A stretch of DNA of 64,000 bases from Streptomyces sp. BK208 (lineage in GTDB: Bacteria; Actinomycetota; Actinomycetes; Streptomycetales; Streptomycetaceae), in NCBI RefSeq assembly GCF_004364245.1, contig NZ_SOAV01000002.1:496001-560000 (forward strand), given 5' to 3'. A program made the translations under genes and the position numbers. Under the pieces are notes generated by a model. That model did not search any database. It saw nothing but the letters and a program-made list of their open reading frames with translations, and was not told the DNA's origin. Below are positions 37,267 through 46,812 of this stretch, piece by piece (positions within the stretch are counted from its first letter, which is position 1; every line of letters starts with the position of its first letter).

Positions 37267-39135
37267 GTGCCCGCGATCCCCAGCCATGTGCCCGAGCCGA
37301 GCCGTACCGACCCGGCGCTGATCCGCAACTTCTGCATCATCGCGCACATCGACCACGGCAAGTCGACGCTCGCCGACCGGATGCTCCAGCTGACCGGTGT
37401 GGTCGAGCAGCGGCAGATGCGCGCCCAGTACCTCGACCGCATGGACATCGAGCGCGAGCGCGGCATCACGATCAAGTCCCAGGCGGTGCGGTTGCCGTGG
37501 GCCCCGACCCACGACAAGGGCTCCACGCACATCCTCAACATGATCGACACCCCGGGGCACGTCGACTTCACCTACGAGGTGTCGCGCTCGCTGGCCGCGT
37601 GCGAGGGCACCATCCTCCTCGTCGACGCCGCCCAGGGCATCGAGGCCCAGACCCTCGCCAACCTCTACCTGGCGATGGAGAACGACCTCACGATCATCCC
37701 CGTGCTGAACAAGATCGACCTGCCGGCGGCGCAGCCCGAGAAGTTCGCCGAGGAGCTGGCCAACCTGGTCGGCTGCGACCCCGACGACGTCCTCAAGGTC
37801 TCCGCCAAGACCGGTCTCGGCGTCGACGCGCTCCTCGACAAGGTCGTCGCGGAGATCCCCGCTCCGGTCGGCGTCAAGGACGCCCCGGCCCGCGCGATGA
37901 TCTTCGACTCGGTCTACGACTCCTACCGCGGTGTCGTGACGTACGTCCGTGTCATCGACGGCCAGCTCAACAAGCGCGAGCGGATCCGGATGATGTCCAC
38001 CGGCGCCACGCACGAGCTGCTGGAGATCGGCACCAACTCGCCGGAGATGCTGGCCGCCGACGGCCTCGGCGTCGGTGAGGTGGGCTATCTGATCACCGGT
38101 GTGAAGGACGTCCGCCAGTCCAAGGTCGGCGACACCGTCACCAGCCAGCACAAGGGCGCCGAGGAGGCGCTGGGCGGCTACAAGGACCCGAGGCCCATGG
38201 TCTTCTCCGGCCTCTATCCGCTGGACGGCTCCGACTACCCGCTGCTGCGCGAGGCCCTGGACAAGCTCCAGCTCAACGACGCCGCCCTGGTCTACGAGCC
38301 GGAGACCTCCGCCGCCCTCGGCTTCGGCTTCCGCGTGGGCTTCCTCGGCCTGCTCCACCTCGACGTGATCCGGGAGCGGCTGGAGCGCGAGTTCAACCTC
38401 GACCTGATCGCCACCGCGCCCAACGTGGTCTACCGCGTGGTCATGGAGGACGGCACCGAGCACACCGTCACCAACCCGAGCGAGTTCCCCGAGGGCAAGA
38501 TCGACGAGGTCTACGAGCCGGTCGTGCGGGCCACGGTCCTGGCGCCGACCGAGTTCATCGGCGCGATCATGGAGCTGTGCCAGACCCGGCGCGGCACCCT
38601 GCTCGGCATGGACTACCTCTCCGAGGACCGGGTGGAGATCCGCTACACCCTCCCGCTCGCGGAGATCGTCTTCGACTTCTTCGACCAGCTGAAGTCCAAG
38701 ACGCGCGGGTACGCCTCCCTCGACTACGAGCCCACCGGCGAGCAGACCTCCAGCCTGGTCAAGGTCGACATCCTGCTGCACGGCGACAAGGTGGACGCCT
38801 TCTCGGCGATCACCCACAAGGACCAGGCGTACGCGTACGGCGTACGGCTCGTCGCCAAGCTCAAGGAGCTGATCCCGCGGCAGGCCTTCGAGGTGCCGGT
38901 GCAGGCCGCCATCGGCTCCCGCGTGATCGCCCGCGAGACCATCCGCGCCATCCGCAAGGACGTCCTCGCCAAGTGCTACGGCGGTGACATCTCCCGTAAG
39001 CGGAAGCTGCTGGAGAAGCAGAAGGAAGGCAAGAAGCGGATGAAGATGGTGGGTTCCGTGGAGGTTCCGCAGGAGGCCTTCATCGCGGTCCTGTCCAGCG
39101 ACGACAGCGCGGGGTCGGGCAAGGGCAAGAAGTAA
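37267..39135 (+). CDS. lepA: Elongation factor 4 (LepA), ribosome-associated GTPase
   Basis: 622 residues. The G domain has AHIDHGKST (G1), DTPGHVDF (G3) and NKIDLP (G4), followed by EF-G-like domains and the LepA-specific C-terminal domain ending in KGKK. LepA acts on ribosomes during translation, affecting back-translocation and initiation. GTG 37267 gives the N-terminus [20 protein letters not shown], which matches the family; a longer frame upstream is not used. Confidence 0.97.
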   Translation: MPAIPSHVPEPSRTDPALIRNFCIIAHIDHGKSTLADRMLQLTGVVEQRQMRAQYLDRMDIERERGITIKSQAVRLPWAPTHDKGSTHILNMIDTPGHVDFTYEVSRSLAACEGTILLVDAAQGIEAQTLANLYLAMENDLTIIPVLNKIDLPAAQPEKFAEELANLVGCDPDDVLKVSAKTGLGVDALLDKVVAEIPAPVGVKDAPARAMIFDSVYDSYRGVVTYVRVIDGQLNKRERIRMMSTGATHELLEIGTNSPEMLAADGLGVGEVGYLITGVKDVRQSKVGDTVTSQHKGAEEALGGYKDPRPMVFSGLYPLDGSDYPLLREALDKLQLNDAALVYEPETSAALGFGFRVGFLGLLHLDVIRERLEREFNLDLIATAPNVVYRVVMEDGTEHTVTNPSEFPEGKIDEVYEPVVRATVLAPTEFIGAIMELCQTRRGTLLGMDYLSEDRVEIRYTLPLAEIVFDFFDQLKSKTRGYASLDYEPTGEQTSSLVKVDILLHGDKVDAFSAITHKDQAYAYGVRLVAKLKELIPRQAFEVPVQAAIGSRVIARETIRAIRKDVLAKCYGGDISRKRKLLEKQKEGKKRMKMVGSVEVPQEAFIAVLSSDDSAGSGKGKK

Positions 39136-39174
39136 CCGCCGCACCGCGCGCGGAGTCCGGCCAAAACGGACACC

Positions 39175-39210
39175 GAGGGGCCCGTCGTACGAAAGTGCGG
39201 CGGGTCTCTT
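39175..39210 (+). terminator. Hairpin terminator after lepA
   Basis: GAGGGGCCCGTCGTAC (39175-39190) pairs, with several G-T pairs, with GTGCGGCGGGTCTCTT (39195-39210) around a GAAA tetraloop. It is a strong hairpin with no U-run, typical of Streptomyces terminators. Confidence 0.7.
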
Positions 39211-39468
39211 CGCATGTCACGGGCAGGCGTCTGTAGGAAATGACAGGGCGCGGGCACTTACGCGGGGGCCGGTCGCCCTTTACTCTGATGCCTGCCCCGT
39301 AGTTACTCGTGAGTTAAACAAGTGATCGGGCAACAGTCCCCGTGACTGCCTGCACATCACCCACACCTCGTCACCCGCACCCCATCTGAACACCGCCCGA
39401 GAGTGAACCAGCCGCACCTGAGCCAGCCGCAACGAGTCAGCCGCACCGTCGCGGGCCCGGAGGATGTC

Positions 39469-41346
39469 GTGAGCGACACACAGACACTGATCGAGAACCG
39501 TCCGCCCTCCGTGGCGGGACTCTTCCTGGAACGGGTGGCCGCCACGCCGGACGCCGAGGCGTACCGCTACCCGGTGCCGCCGGCCTCGGGCGAGGGCCCC
39601 GACGACTGGAAGTCGCTGACCTGGGCGCAGGCCGCCGAGCGGGTCCACGCGATCGCGGCCGGCCTGATCGAGCTGGGCGTGCAGCCGGAGCAGCGGGTGG
39701 CGCTGGCCTCCTCCACCCGCCTGGAGTGGATCCTCGCCGACCTCGGCATCATGTGCGCGGGCGCGGCGACGACCACCGTGTACCCGCAGACCAACGCCGA
39801 CGAATCGGCGTACATCCTCTCCGACTCCGAGAGCCGGGTGCTGATCGCGGAGGACGCCGCGCAGCTGGCCAAGGCGAGGGAGAAGCGGGCCGAGCTGCCC
39901 GACCTCACCCACGTGGTCGTGATCGACGCGGCCGGCGCGGACACCTCCGAGGAGTGGGTCCTCACCCTCGACGAGCTGGAGCGCAGGGGCGCGGCCCGGC
40001 TGGAGCAGGAACCGCAGCTGATCAAGGAGCGGGTCGGCGCGATCACCAAGGACCAGCTCGCCACCCTCATCTACACCTCCGGCACCACCGGCCGGCCCAA
40101 GGGCGTCCGCCTCCCGCACGACTGCTGGTCTTACATGGCCAAGGCGATCTCCGCGACCGGCCTGGTCACCAAGGACGACGTGCAGTACCTGTGGCTGCCG
40201 CTCGCGCACGTCTTCGGCAAGGTGCTCACCTCCGGCCAGATCGAGGCCGGTCACGTCACCGCCGTCGACGGCCGCGTCGACAAGATCATCGACAACCTGC
40301 CGGTGGTCCGGCCGACCTACATGGCGGCCGTGCCCCGCATCTTCGAGAAGGTCTACAACGGCGTCGCCGCCAAGGCCCGCGCGGGCGGCGGCGCGAAGTA
40401 CAAGATCTTCCAGTGGGCGGCGGGCGTCGCCCGCGAGTACGCCAAGGTCACCCAGGACAACTTCAAGCGCACCGGCACCGCGAGCGCCCCCACCGGTCTG
40501 CGCACCAAGCACGCCGTCGCCGACCGGCTCGTCTACGCCAAGATCCGCGAGGCCTTCGGCGGCCGCCTGCGCGCCTGCGTCTCCGGCTCGGCCGCCCTCG
40601 CGCCCGAGATCGGCTTCTTCTTCGCCGGCGCCGGCATCCACATCCTGGAGGGCTACGGCCTCACCGAGTCCTCCGCCGCGTCCTTCGTCAACCCCGGCGA
40701 GGCCTACCGCACCGGCACCGTCGGCAAGCCGCTGCCCGGCACCGAGGTGCGCATCGCGGACGACGGCGAGATCCTGCTGCGCGGCCCCGGCATCATGGAG
40801 GGCTACCACAAGCTGCCCGAGAAGACCGCCGAGGTGCTGGAGGCCGACGGCTGGTTCCACACCGGCGACATCGGCGAGCTCTCGGCCGACGGCTACCTGC
40901 GCATCACCGACCGCAAGAAGGACCTCATCAAGACCTCCGGCGGCAAGTACATCGCGCCGGCCGAGGTCGAGGGCCAGTTCAAGGCGGTCTGCCCCTACGT
41001 CTCCAACATCCTGGTGCACGGCGCCGACCGGAACTTCTGCACCGCGCTCATCGCCCTCGACGAGGCCGCGATCACCGAGTGGGCCAAGGAGAACGGCCTG
41101 GAGGGCAAGCCGTACGCCGAGATCGTCGCGGCGCCGGCGACCGTCGAGATGGTCGACGGCTACGTCAAGGAGCTCAACCAGGGCCTCCAGCGCTGGCAGA
41201 CCATCAAGAAGTTCCGCCTGCTGCCCCGTGACCTCGACGTCGAGCACGGGGAGATCACCCCGAGCCTGAAGCTGAAGCGGCCGGTGGTGGAGCGGGAGTA
41301 CAAGAACCTGATCGAGGAGATGTACGAGGGCTCGCGCGAGGCGTAG
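39469..41346 (+). CDS. Long-chain fatty-acid-CoA ligase (AMP-forming)
   Basis: 625 residues. The ATP/AMP signature is YTSGTTGRPKGV, the A5-type motif GYGLTESS, the adenylate core WFHTGDIGELSADGYLRITDRKKDLIKTSGGKYIAP, and the C-terminal lysine region (ITPSLKLKRPVV). It activates long-chain fatty acids to acyl-CoA at the membrane face. It resembles the FAA1/FadD15-like branch more than E. coli FadD. GTG 39469 has GGAGGA upstream. A GTTACTCGTGAGTTAA near-palindrome at 39302-39317 could be an operator. Confidence 0.9.
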   Translation: MSDTQTLIENRPPSVAGLFLERVAATPDAEAYRYPVPPASGEGPDDWKSLTWAQAAERVHAIAAGLIELGVQPEQRVALASSTRLEWILADLGIMCAGAATTTVYPQTNADESAYILSDSESRVLIAEDAAQLAKAREKRAELPDLTHVVVIDAAGADTSEEWVLTLDELERRGAARLEQEPQLIKERVGAITKDQLATLIYTSGTTGRPKGVRLPHDCWSYMAKAISATGLVTKDDVQYLWLPLAHVFGKVLTSGQIEAGHVTAVDGRVDKIIDNLPVVRPTYMAAVPRIFEKVYNGVAAKARAGGGAKYKIFQWAAGVAREYAKVTQDNFKRTGTASAPTGLRTKHAVADRLVYAKIREAFGGRLRACVSGSAALAPEIGFFFAGAGIHILEGYGLTESSAASFVNPGEAYRTGTVGKPLPGTEVRIADDGEILLRGPGIMEGYHKLPEKTAEVLEADGWFHTGDIGELSADGYLRITDRKKDLIKTSGGKYIAPAEVEGQFKAVCPYVSNILVHGADRNFCTALIALDEAAITEWAKENGLEGKPYAEIVAAPATVEMVDGYVKELNQGLQRWQTIKKFRLLPRDLDVEHGEITPSLKLKRPVVEREYKNLIEEMYEGSREA

Positions 41347-41370
41347 CGCACGGCGCCTCGCGGCGCCCAG

Positions 41371-41457
41371 GCCCGCGAATGGGCCTCCGGGCCCGCGCGT
41401 GACCCTCGGGCCCGCGCGTGACCCTCGGGCCCGCGCGTGGACCCTCGGGCCCGCGCA
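41371..41457 (+). repeat. Tandem repeat of 19-20 bp, four copies plus a partial one
   Basis: Units begin at 41371, 41391, 41410, 41429 and 41449, each starting GCCCGCG. The core unit GCCCGCGCGTGACCCTCGG is exact at 41391 and 41410; the others differ by a few bases. The array lies between the acyl-CoA ligase and the dyad upstream of the phosphatase gene. Confidence 0.8.
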
Positions 41458-41472
41458 TGTCGCCGCCCGTGC

Positions 41473-41532
41473 GGCGAGCGTTCGAAGAAGTCCGGTTTAC
41501 GGTCGGTTTCCGCCCGTCTTCGAACGTTCGCC
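41473..41532. promoter_or_regulatory. 16-bp inverted repeat upstream of the kinase-phosphatase gene
   Basis: GGCGAGCGTTCGAAGA (41473-41488) and TCTTCGAACGTTCGCC (41517-41532) are complementary at 15 of 16 positions, with a 28-base loop. The right arm contains the perfect palindrome CGAACGTTCG. It could be a pair of operator sites or a structured leader of the gene at 41654. Confidence 0.55.
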
Positions 41533-41653
41533 TAGCACGGTTCTCGTCCATGGCGGCCGACTTCGGTAACTCCGCGCTTATGAACGGGGTCGGTCTGTCA
41601 CTCTGTCGGCATCGACTGCGAGGAACTCGCACGAACTGTCCGGGGAGACGTCC

Positions 41654-43741
41654 ATGGGGGCCATTCCGACGCAGCGGGAGACCGCCTCCCGCGCCGGCGC
41701 GGCGCCGGCGCACACCGCGGAGGGCGCCGAGGAGTACGCGCGGGCGCGCGTGACCCTGCTCGGCAGCTCCCTGGCGCCCGGCGCCGCCCGCGCGATGGTG
41801 CGGGCCGCGCTCGCCGAATGGTCCGCTCTCGGCCTGCCCGGCACGGAACACCTGACCGAGCACCTCGCCGCCGACGCCCTGGTCGTCGTCAGCGAGCTGG
41901 TCACCAACGCCGTCGTGCACGCCGGCACCGACGTCGAGGTGGGCCTCCGGGTGGAGGAGGACGGCACCCTCGTCGTCGAGGCCGCGGACCAGCACCCGTC
42001 CCGTGCGCCGAGGAGCGCCGGTCCCGAGCAGCCGCACGACCCCGCCGAGTACGGGCGCGGTCTGCCCCTGGTCGCCGCCCTCGCGGAGGCCTGGGGCATC
42101 ACGTACCGCCCGGGCACCAAGACGGTGTGGGCGCGGCTGCCGGCCCAGGGCGCGGAGCCCGCCGGCGCCGTCGCGGCGGGCGCCGCCGGGATCGCCGAGG
42201 CCGCCGCCCGCGCGGGCGGCGACGCCGTCGAGCCGGCCGGATGCGGGGAGCGGGGCGCGGCGTACGCCGTGGAGAGCCGTGGCACGTCGCCCGCGGGTGC
42301 GGCGGGACGGGAGGCCGACGGCGGCCCGGGCAGCGCGTCCGGCGGGCCGACCGGGCCCGGCCGGCGCCGCCCGCGCGACCGGGAGTGGCTGGGCCGCGGC
42401 GCGCTGTCCTTCCTCGCCGAGGCCTCCGACCTGCTGGCCGGGCAGCTCGACGAGGACCTGGTCGCCTCCCTCACCGGCCAGCTGATCGTGCCCCGGCTCG
42501 CCGACTGGTGCGGGGTGTGGCTGGAGGACGAGGCCCTGGGCCGGGGTGCCTGGAGCGACGACTCCGGGGCGGCCGTCGGCGCCCGGCTGGCCCGCGTGTG
42601 GCACGCCGGCGAGGGATACCTCGACGAGCTGCGCGCGGCCCTGGAGAAGGACCCGCCCCGCCCGCGCGACCCGTGGCGCTCCGGCCCCGTCGGCCACCCC
42701 TGGCCCGGCGAGGCGCTCGGCCCCGACGCCCCGCACGGCACCGCGCTCGCCTACCCCCTGGTCGCCGGCGGCCGGCCACTGGGCACCCTGGTCATCGGAC
42801 GGGCCGGCACCCCGGACACCACCGGCACCCCGGACACCTGTGACGGCAGCGGCTTCCCCGGCTTCCCCGACGAGATCACCGGTCTGGTCGAGGACCTCAG
42901 CCGCCGGGTCGCGCTCGCCATCGGCGCCGCCCGCCAGTACGCCCGGCAGGCCACCATCAGCGCCGTACTCCAGCGCGGCCTGCTGCCCGGCGCCGTCGCC
43001 GAGATCCCCGGCGTACGCAGCGCCCTCGTCTACGAACCGCGCGACAAGGGCGGCCCCAGCGGCGACTTCTACGACCTCTTCCCGGCCGGTGACGGCCGCT
43101 GGTGCTTCGCCGTGGGCGACGTCCAGGGCAAGGGCCCCGAGGCCGCCGTCGTCATCGGACTCGCCCGGCCCTGGCTGCGCCTGCTGGCCCGCGAGCAGTA
43201 CGGCGTCCCCGACGTCCTCGACCGCCTCAACCAGCTCCTCCTCGACGACGCCACCGAGGCCGCCGACGCCGCCGCCCGCGCGCTGGTCGCCGCGGGCGGC
43301 CCACCGGTTGCCCCGGGCGACGGACCGCAGACCCGCTTCCTCTCCCTGCTCTACGGCGAGCTGGTCCCCGTGCGGGGCGGCGTCCGGTGCACCCTCGCGT
43401 CCGCCGGACACCCGCTGCCGCTGCTCCTCGGGCCCGACGGCGCCGTGTCCGCCGTCGCGTGCCCGCAGACCCTGCTCGGCGTCGTCGAGGACGCGACGTA
43501 CGTGAGCGAGACCTTCGAGCTGCGGTCCGGCGACACCCTGCTGTGCGTCACGGACGGGGTCACGGAGCGGCGCAGCGGCTCCCGCCAGTTCGACGACGGC
43601 GACGGACTCGCGGCGGCGCTGGCCGGGTGCGCGGGCCTGGACGCCGAGCTGGTCGCCGAACGCATCAGGCGGCTGGTGCACGAGTTCGGGCCCCGGCCGC
43701 CGGAGGACGACCTGGCCCTGCTGGTGCTCCAGGCCGAGTGA
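41654..43741 (+). CDS. Kinase-GAF-PP2C (SpoIIE) signalling protein
   Basis: 695 residues in three parts. Residues about 45-155 are an RsbW-like HATPase domain (ELVTNAVVHAG N-box, EYGRGLPLVAALAEAWG). About 250-430 is a GAF-like sensor region. About 450-695 is a SpoIIE-type PP2C phosphatase with all metal-binding acids visible (SGDFYDLF, GDVQGKGPEAA, VTDGVTERR, PEDDLALLVL). Such proteins can both phosphorylate and dephosphorylate anti-anti-sigma factors, controlling stress or developmental sigma factors. No sigma factor or STAS partner lies nearby. ATG 41654 has GGGGAG seven bases upstream. Confidence 0.88.
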   Translation: MGAIPTQRETASRAGAAPAHTAEGAEEYARARVTLLGSSLAPGAARAMVRAALAEWSALGLPGTEHLTEHLAADALVVVSELVTNAVVHAGTDVEVGLRVEEDGTLVVEAADQHPSRAPRSAGPEQPHDPAEYGRGLPLVAALAEAWGITYRPGTKTVWARLPAQGAEPAGAVAAGAAGIAEAAARAGGDAVEPAGCGERGAAYAVESRGTSPAGAAGREADGGPGSASGGPTGPGRRRPRDREWLGRGALSFLAEASDLLAGQLDEDLVASLTGQLIVPRLADWCGVWLEDEALGRGAWSDDSGAAVGARLARVWHAGEGYLDELRAALEKDPPRPRDPWRSGPVGHPWPGEALGPDAPHGTALAYPLVAGGRPLGTLVIGRAGTPDTTGTPDTCDGSGFPGFPDEITGLVEDLSRRVALAIGAARQYARQATISAVLQRGLLPGAVAEIPGVRSALVYEPRDKGGPSGDFYDLFPAGDGRWCFAVGDVQGKGPEAAVVIGLARPWLRLLAREQYGVPDVLDRLNQLLLDDATEAADAAARALVAAGGPPVAPGDGPQTRFLSLLYGELVPVRGGVRCTLASAGHPLPLLLGPDGAVSAVACPQTLLGVVEDATYVSETFELRSGDTLLCVTDGVTERRSGSRQFDDGDGLAAALAGCAGLDAELVAERIRRLVHEFGPRPPEDDLALLVLQAE

Positions 43742-43781
43742 GCGGGACGGGGATCCGCGCGGGTGCGGGACAATGGAACGC

Positions 43782-45014
43782 ATGCCCTCCGCACTCCCCG
43801 ACGGCGAGCCCGTCCCCGCCGACGGCGCCCTGCCCGCGTCCGCGCTCACCGGGGCCGCCGGCCGTCCCCTCGGCTTCTACCTGCACGTGCCGTACTGCGC
43901 GACCCGCTGCGGCTACTGCGACTTCAACACCTACACCGCCACCGAGCTGCGCGGCACCGGTGGCGTCCTGGCCTCCCGCGACAACTACGCCGACACGCTC
44001 GTCGACGAGGTGCGCCTGGCCCGCAAGGTGCTCGGTGACGACCCCCGCGAGGTCCGCACGGTCTTCGTCGGCGGCGGTACGCCCACCCTGCTGGCCGCCG
44101 GTGACCTGGTGCGGATGCTGGGCGCGGTCCGCGACGAGTTCGGCCTGGCAGCGGACGCGGAGGTGACGACGGAGGCCAATCCGGAGTCGGTCGACCCGGC
44201 GTACCTCGCCACTCTCCGTGAGGGCGGCTTCAACCGGATCTCCTTCGGCATGCAGAGCGCGAAGCAGCACGTCCTGAAGATCCTGGACCGCACCCACACC
44301 CCCGGCCGCCCCGAGGCCTGCGTCGCCGAGGCCCGCGCGGCGGGTTTCGACCACGTCAACCTCGACCTGATCTACGGCACCCCGGGGGAGTCCGACGACG
44401 ACTGGCGCGCCTCCCTGGACGCCGCGCTCGGCGCCGGACCCGACCACGTCTCGGCGTACGCCCTGATCGTGGAGGAGGGCACCCAGCTCGCCCGGCGCAT
44501 CCGGCGCGGCGAGGTCCCGATGACCGACGACGACGTCCACGCGGACCGGTACCTGATCGCCGAGGAGGCCTTGTCGGCCGCGGGCTTCGACTGGTACGAG
44601 GTGTCGAACTGGGCCACCTCCGACGTCGGCCGCTGCCTGCACAACGAGCTGTACTGGCGGGGCGCCGACTGGTGGGGCGCGGGACCGGGCGCGCACTCCC
44701 ACGTGGGGGGCGTGCGGTGGTGGAACGTGAAGCATCCGGGGGCGTACGCGGGGGCGCTGGCGGCGGGGAAGTCGCCGGGCGCCGGGCGCGAGGTCCTGAC
44801 GGACGAGGACCGGCGGGTGGAGCGCATCCTGCTGGAGCTGCGGCTGCGGGAGGGCGTCCCGCTGTCGCTGCTGCGGGAGGCGGGGCTCGCGGCGTCGCGG
44901 CGGGCGCTGGCGGAGGGCCTCCTGGAGGAGGGGCCGTACGCGGCGGGGAGCGCGGTGCTGACGCTGCGCGGGCGGCTGCTGGCGGACGCGGTGGTGCGGG
45001 ACCTGGTGGACTGA
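43782..45014 (+). CDS. hemW: HemW, radical SAM haem chaperone (formerly annotated as HemN)
   Basis: 410 residues. The radical SAM cluster motif C-x3-C-x2-C is C39, C43, C46 (PYCATRCGYCDF), followed by VFVGGGTPTLL, TTEANPESVD, GMQSAKQHVLKIL and the HemN C-terminal domain. HemW binds haem and delivers it to cytochrome or respiratory targets. It lacks the extra N-terminal residues of true coproporphyrinogen dehydrogenase. ATG 43782 follows GACAAT (43769-43774) by 7 bases, so it is probably leaderless; the upstream ATG at 43773 is rejected. Confidence 0.92.
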   Translation: MPSALPDGEPVPADGALPASALTGAAGRPLGFYLHVPYCATRCGYCDFNTYTATELRGTGGVLASRDNYADTLVDEVRLARKVLGDDPREVRTVFVGGGTPTLLAAGDLVRMLGAVRDEFGLAADAEVTTEANPESVDPAYLATLREGGFNRISFGMQSAKQHVLKILDRTHTPGRPEACVAEARAAGFDHVNLDLIYGTPGESDDDWRASLDAALGAGPDHVSAYALIVEEGTQLARRIRRGEVPMTDDDVHADRYLIAEEALSAAGFDWYEVSNWATSDVGRCLHNELYWRGADWWGAGPGAHSHVGGVRWWNVKHPGAYAGALAAGKSPGAGREVLTDEDRRVERILLELRLREGVPLSLLREAGLAASRRALAEGLLEEGPYAAGSAVLTLRGRLLADAVVRDLVD

Positions 45015-45090
45015 CGGAGGGCTGACGGGAGCGTGACGGGGAACGTCCCCGCCCCTCGCCGGAGGGGCTGGATCCACGGGCGAAGGAACG

Positions 45091-45894
45091 TCACGCCGTC
45101 ACGAAGTCGATCAGTTCCTCCACCCGCCCCAGCAGCTCCGGCTCCAGGTCCTTGTACGACCCCACCCGGGCCAGGATCGCCTGCCACACCGCCCCGGTGT
45201 TCTCCGCGGGCCAGCCCAGCGCCCGGCACACCCCCGTCTTCCAGTCCTGGCCGCGCGGCACCCGGGGCCAGGCGTCGATGCCGACCGACGACGGCTTCAC
45301 CGCCTCCCAGATGTCGATGTACGGGTGGCCCACGACCAGCGCGTGCTCGCTCGTCACCGCCTCCGCGATGCGCCACTCCTTGGAACCCGGCACCAGGTGG
45401 TCCACCAGGACGCCCAGCCGCGCGTCCGGGCCGGGGGCGAATTCGGCCACGATCGACGGGAGGTCGTCCACGCCGCCCAGGTACTCCACGACGACGCCCT
45501 CGATGCGCAGGTCGTCGCCCCAGACCTTCTCGACCAGCTCGGCGTCGTGCCGCCCCTCGACGTAGATGCGCCCGGCGCGCGCGACCCGCGCACGAGCGCC
45601 GGGGACGGCGACCGAACCGGACGCCGTGCGGGAGGGGCGCGCCGGACCGGACGCGGCCGGGCGGACCAGCGTCACCACGCGGCCCTCCAGCAGGAAGCCG
45701 CGCGGCTCCAGCGGAAAGACGCGGTGCTTGCCGAAGCGGTCCTCCAGAGTCACCGTGCCCGCCTCGCAGCCGATCACCGCGCCGCAGAACCCGGTGGCGG
45801 GCTCCTCGACCACCAGGCCGGGATCGGCGGGCACCTCGGGAACGGGCTGCGGTTTCTTCCACGGAGGGGTGAGGTCGGCGGAGTACTGGCGCAT
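45091..45894 (-). CDS. DUF3097 family protein
   Basis: 267 residues beginning MRQYSADLTPPWKKPQ, characteristic of DUF3097, a conserved actinobacterial family of unknown function. A beta-rich N-terminal part (GTVTLEDRFGKHRVFPLEPRG) precedes GRIYVEGRHDAELVEKVWGDDL and VVVEYLGGVDDLP, reminiscent of a Toprim-like fold with acidic metal-binding residues. If so, it could act on nucleic acid; this is inference. It is 34 bases downstream of the metallo-beta-lactamase-fold gene and co-directional. Confidence 0.85.
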   Translation of the reverse strand: MRQYSADLTPPWKKPQPVPEVPADPGLVVEEPATGFCGAVIGCEAGTVTLEDRFGKHRVFPLEPRGFLLEGRVVTLVRPAASGPARPSRTASGSVAVPGARARVARAGRIYVEGRHDAELVEKVWGDDLRIEGVVVEYLGGVDDLPSIVAEFAPGPDARLGVLVDHLVPGSKEWRIAEAVTSEHALVVGHPYIDIWEAVKPSSVGIDAWPRVPRGQDWKTGVCRALGWPAENTGAVWQAILARVGSYKDLEPELLGRVEELIDFVTA

Positions 45895-45928
45895 TCTCCC
45901 GACGATACGAGGAACGCCCGCGCCGTGA

Positions 45929-46663
45929 TCAGCGCGACACGCCGAACCGGACGGCCAGCGCGTCCCGTTGGGCCCGCACGAACGCCGCGTCCACCACCGC
46001 TCCGTGACCGGGGACGTACAGCGCGTCCGCGCCGCCCCACGCCAGCAGCCGGTCCAGCGCGGCCGGCCAGCGCGACGGTACGGCGTCGGGGCCCGCCTGC
46101 GGCTCGCCGGACTCCTCGACCAGGTCGCCGCAGAACACGACGTCCGGGGAGCCCGGCACCAGGACCGCCAGGTCGTGACCGGTGTGCCCCGGGCCCAGGT
46201 CGGCCAGCAGGACCCGCCGGCCACCGCCCAGGTCGAGGACGTGCTCGCCGCCGATCTCGTGCGGGACGGCGACGAGCGCGTCGGCCGCCTCCCGCGCCGT
46301 CGGCGCGTCCAGCCCCTCCGCCACCGCGTCCGCGCGCAGCGCCGCCCGTTCCCGTCCGTCCGGCGCGAGCAGCGCGCGCATGCCCACCGCGCCGTACACC
46401 TCCGCGCCCGCGAAGGCCGCGGCGCCGAAGACGTGGTCGAAATGCGGGTGGGTCAGCGCGAGATGTGTCACACGGCGGCCGGCGAGCCGCCGCGCCGCCT
46501 CGCCCAGCCGGGCGCCCTCGGCCAGGCTCGACCCCGCGTCCACCATCAGCGCCCCGCCCGCGCCGAACACCAGCCCCGCCGTGCAGTCCCACCCCGGCAG
46601 CCGGCACCGGCCCACGCCGTCCGCCAGCCGTTCCCAGCCCAGCTCTTCCCAAGTCACCGTCAC
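45929..46663 (-). CDS. Metallo-beta-lactamase-fold hydrolase
   Basis: 244 residues. The metal motif is LTHPHFDHVFG, followed by GPGHTGHDLAVLVP, a GDLVEES aspartate and VPGHG; together these give the binuclear zinc site of the fold. It resembles glyoxalase II-like or small thioester hydrolases; substrate unknown. GTG 46663 follows TAGCGT (minus strand, 46676-46671) by 7 bases and is preferred over a longer upstream frame that would run through the hrcA promoter and CIRCE element. Confidence 0.82.
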   Translation of the reverse strand: MTVTWEELGWERLADGVGRCRLPGWDCTAGLVFGAGGALMVDAGSSLAEGARLGEAARRLAGRRVTHLALTHPHFDHVFGAAAFAGAEVYGAVGMRALLAPDGRERAALRADAVAEGLDAPTAREAADALVAVPHEIGGEHVLDLGGGRRVLLADLGPGHTGHDLAVLVPGSPDVVFCGDLVEESGEPQAGPDAVPSRWPAALDRLLAWGGADALYVPGHGAVVDAAFVRAQRDALAVRFGVSR

Positions 46664-46718
46664 GGCGCCGACGCTAACGGCTCGCCCCCGGCCTTGCCGG
46701 GGGCGTACCCCACGGCCG

Positions 46719-46724
46719 TACACT
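46719..46724 (+). promoter_or_regulatory. -10 element of hrcA promoter
   Basis: TACACT lies 13 bases before the CIRCE element. A -35-like TTGCCG (46694-46699) is 19 bases further upstream. Transcription would start at about 46731, placing CIRCE just downstream of the start point, its usual position. Confidence 0.5.
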
Positions 46725-46737
46725 GGGCCGGGGAAGT

Positions 46738-46764
46738 CTGGCACTCGCAAGCCGTGAGTGCCAG
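46738..46764. promoter_or_regulatory. CIRCE operator (HrcA binding site)
   Basis: CTGGCACTC and GAGTGCCAG form a perfect 9-bp inverted repeat with a 9-base spacer, the CIRCE geometry (consensus TTAGCACTC-N9-GAGTGCTAA). It lies 48 bases before hrcA, so HrcA represses its own operon with dnaJ until heat shock. Confidence 0.95.
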
Positions 46765-46812
46765 GACAGACAGGCCGGAAACGGGCGGACGACAGCTGGA
46801 GGTGCGCGCCGC

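Noticed and set aside
39302..39319. GTTACTCGTGAGTTAAAC as the same operator as GTTAC-N5-GTAAC at 23371
   Set aside because: Only the first half-site matches; the second half and spacing differ. Kept only as a possible site for the acyl-CoA ligase gene.
41517..41532. LexA (SOS) box at TTCGAACGTTCG
   Set aside because: Actinobacterial LexA boxes need GAAC-N4-GTTC; here the halves abut without the spacer.
41255..43849. An 864-codon minus-strand frame
   Set aside because: Antisense to the kinase-phosphatase gene, which has intact catalytic motifs.
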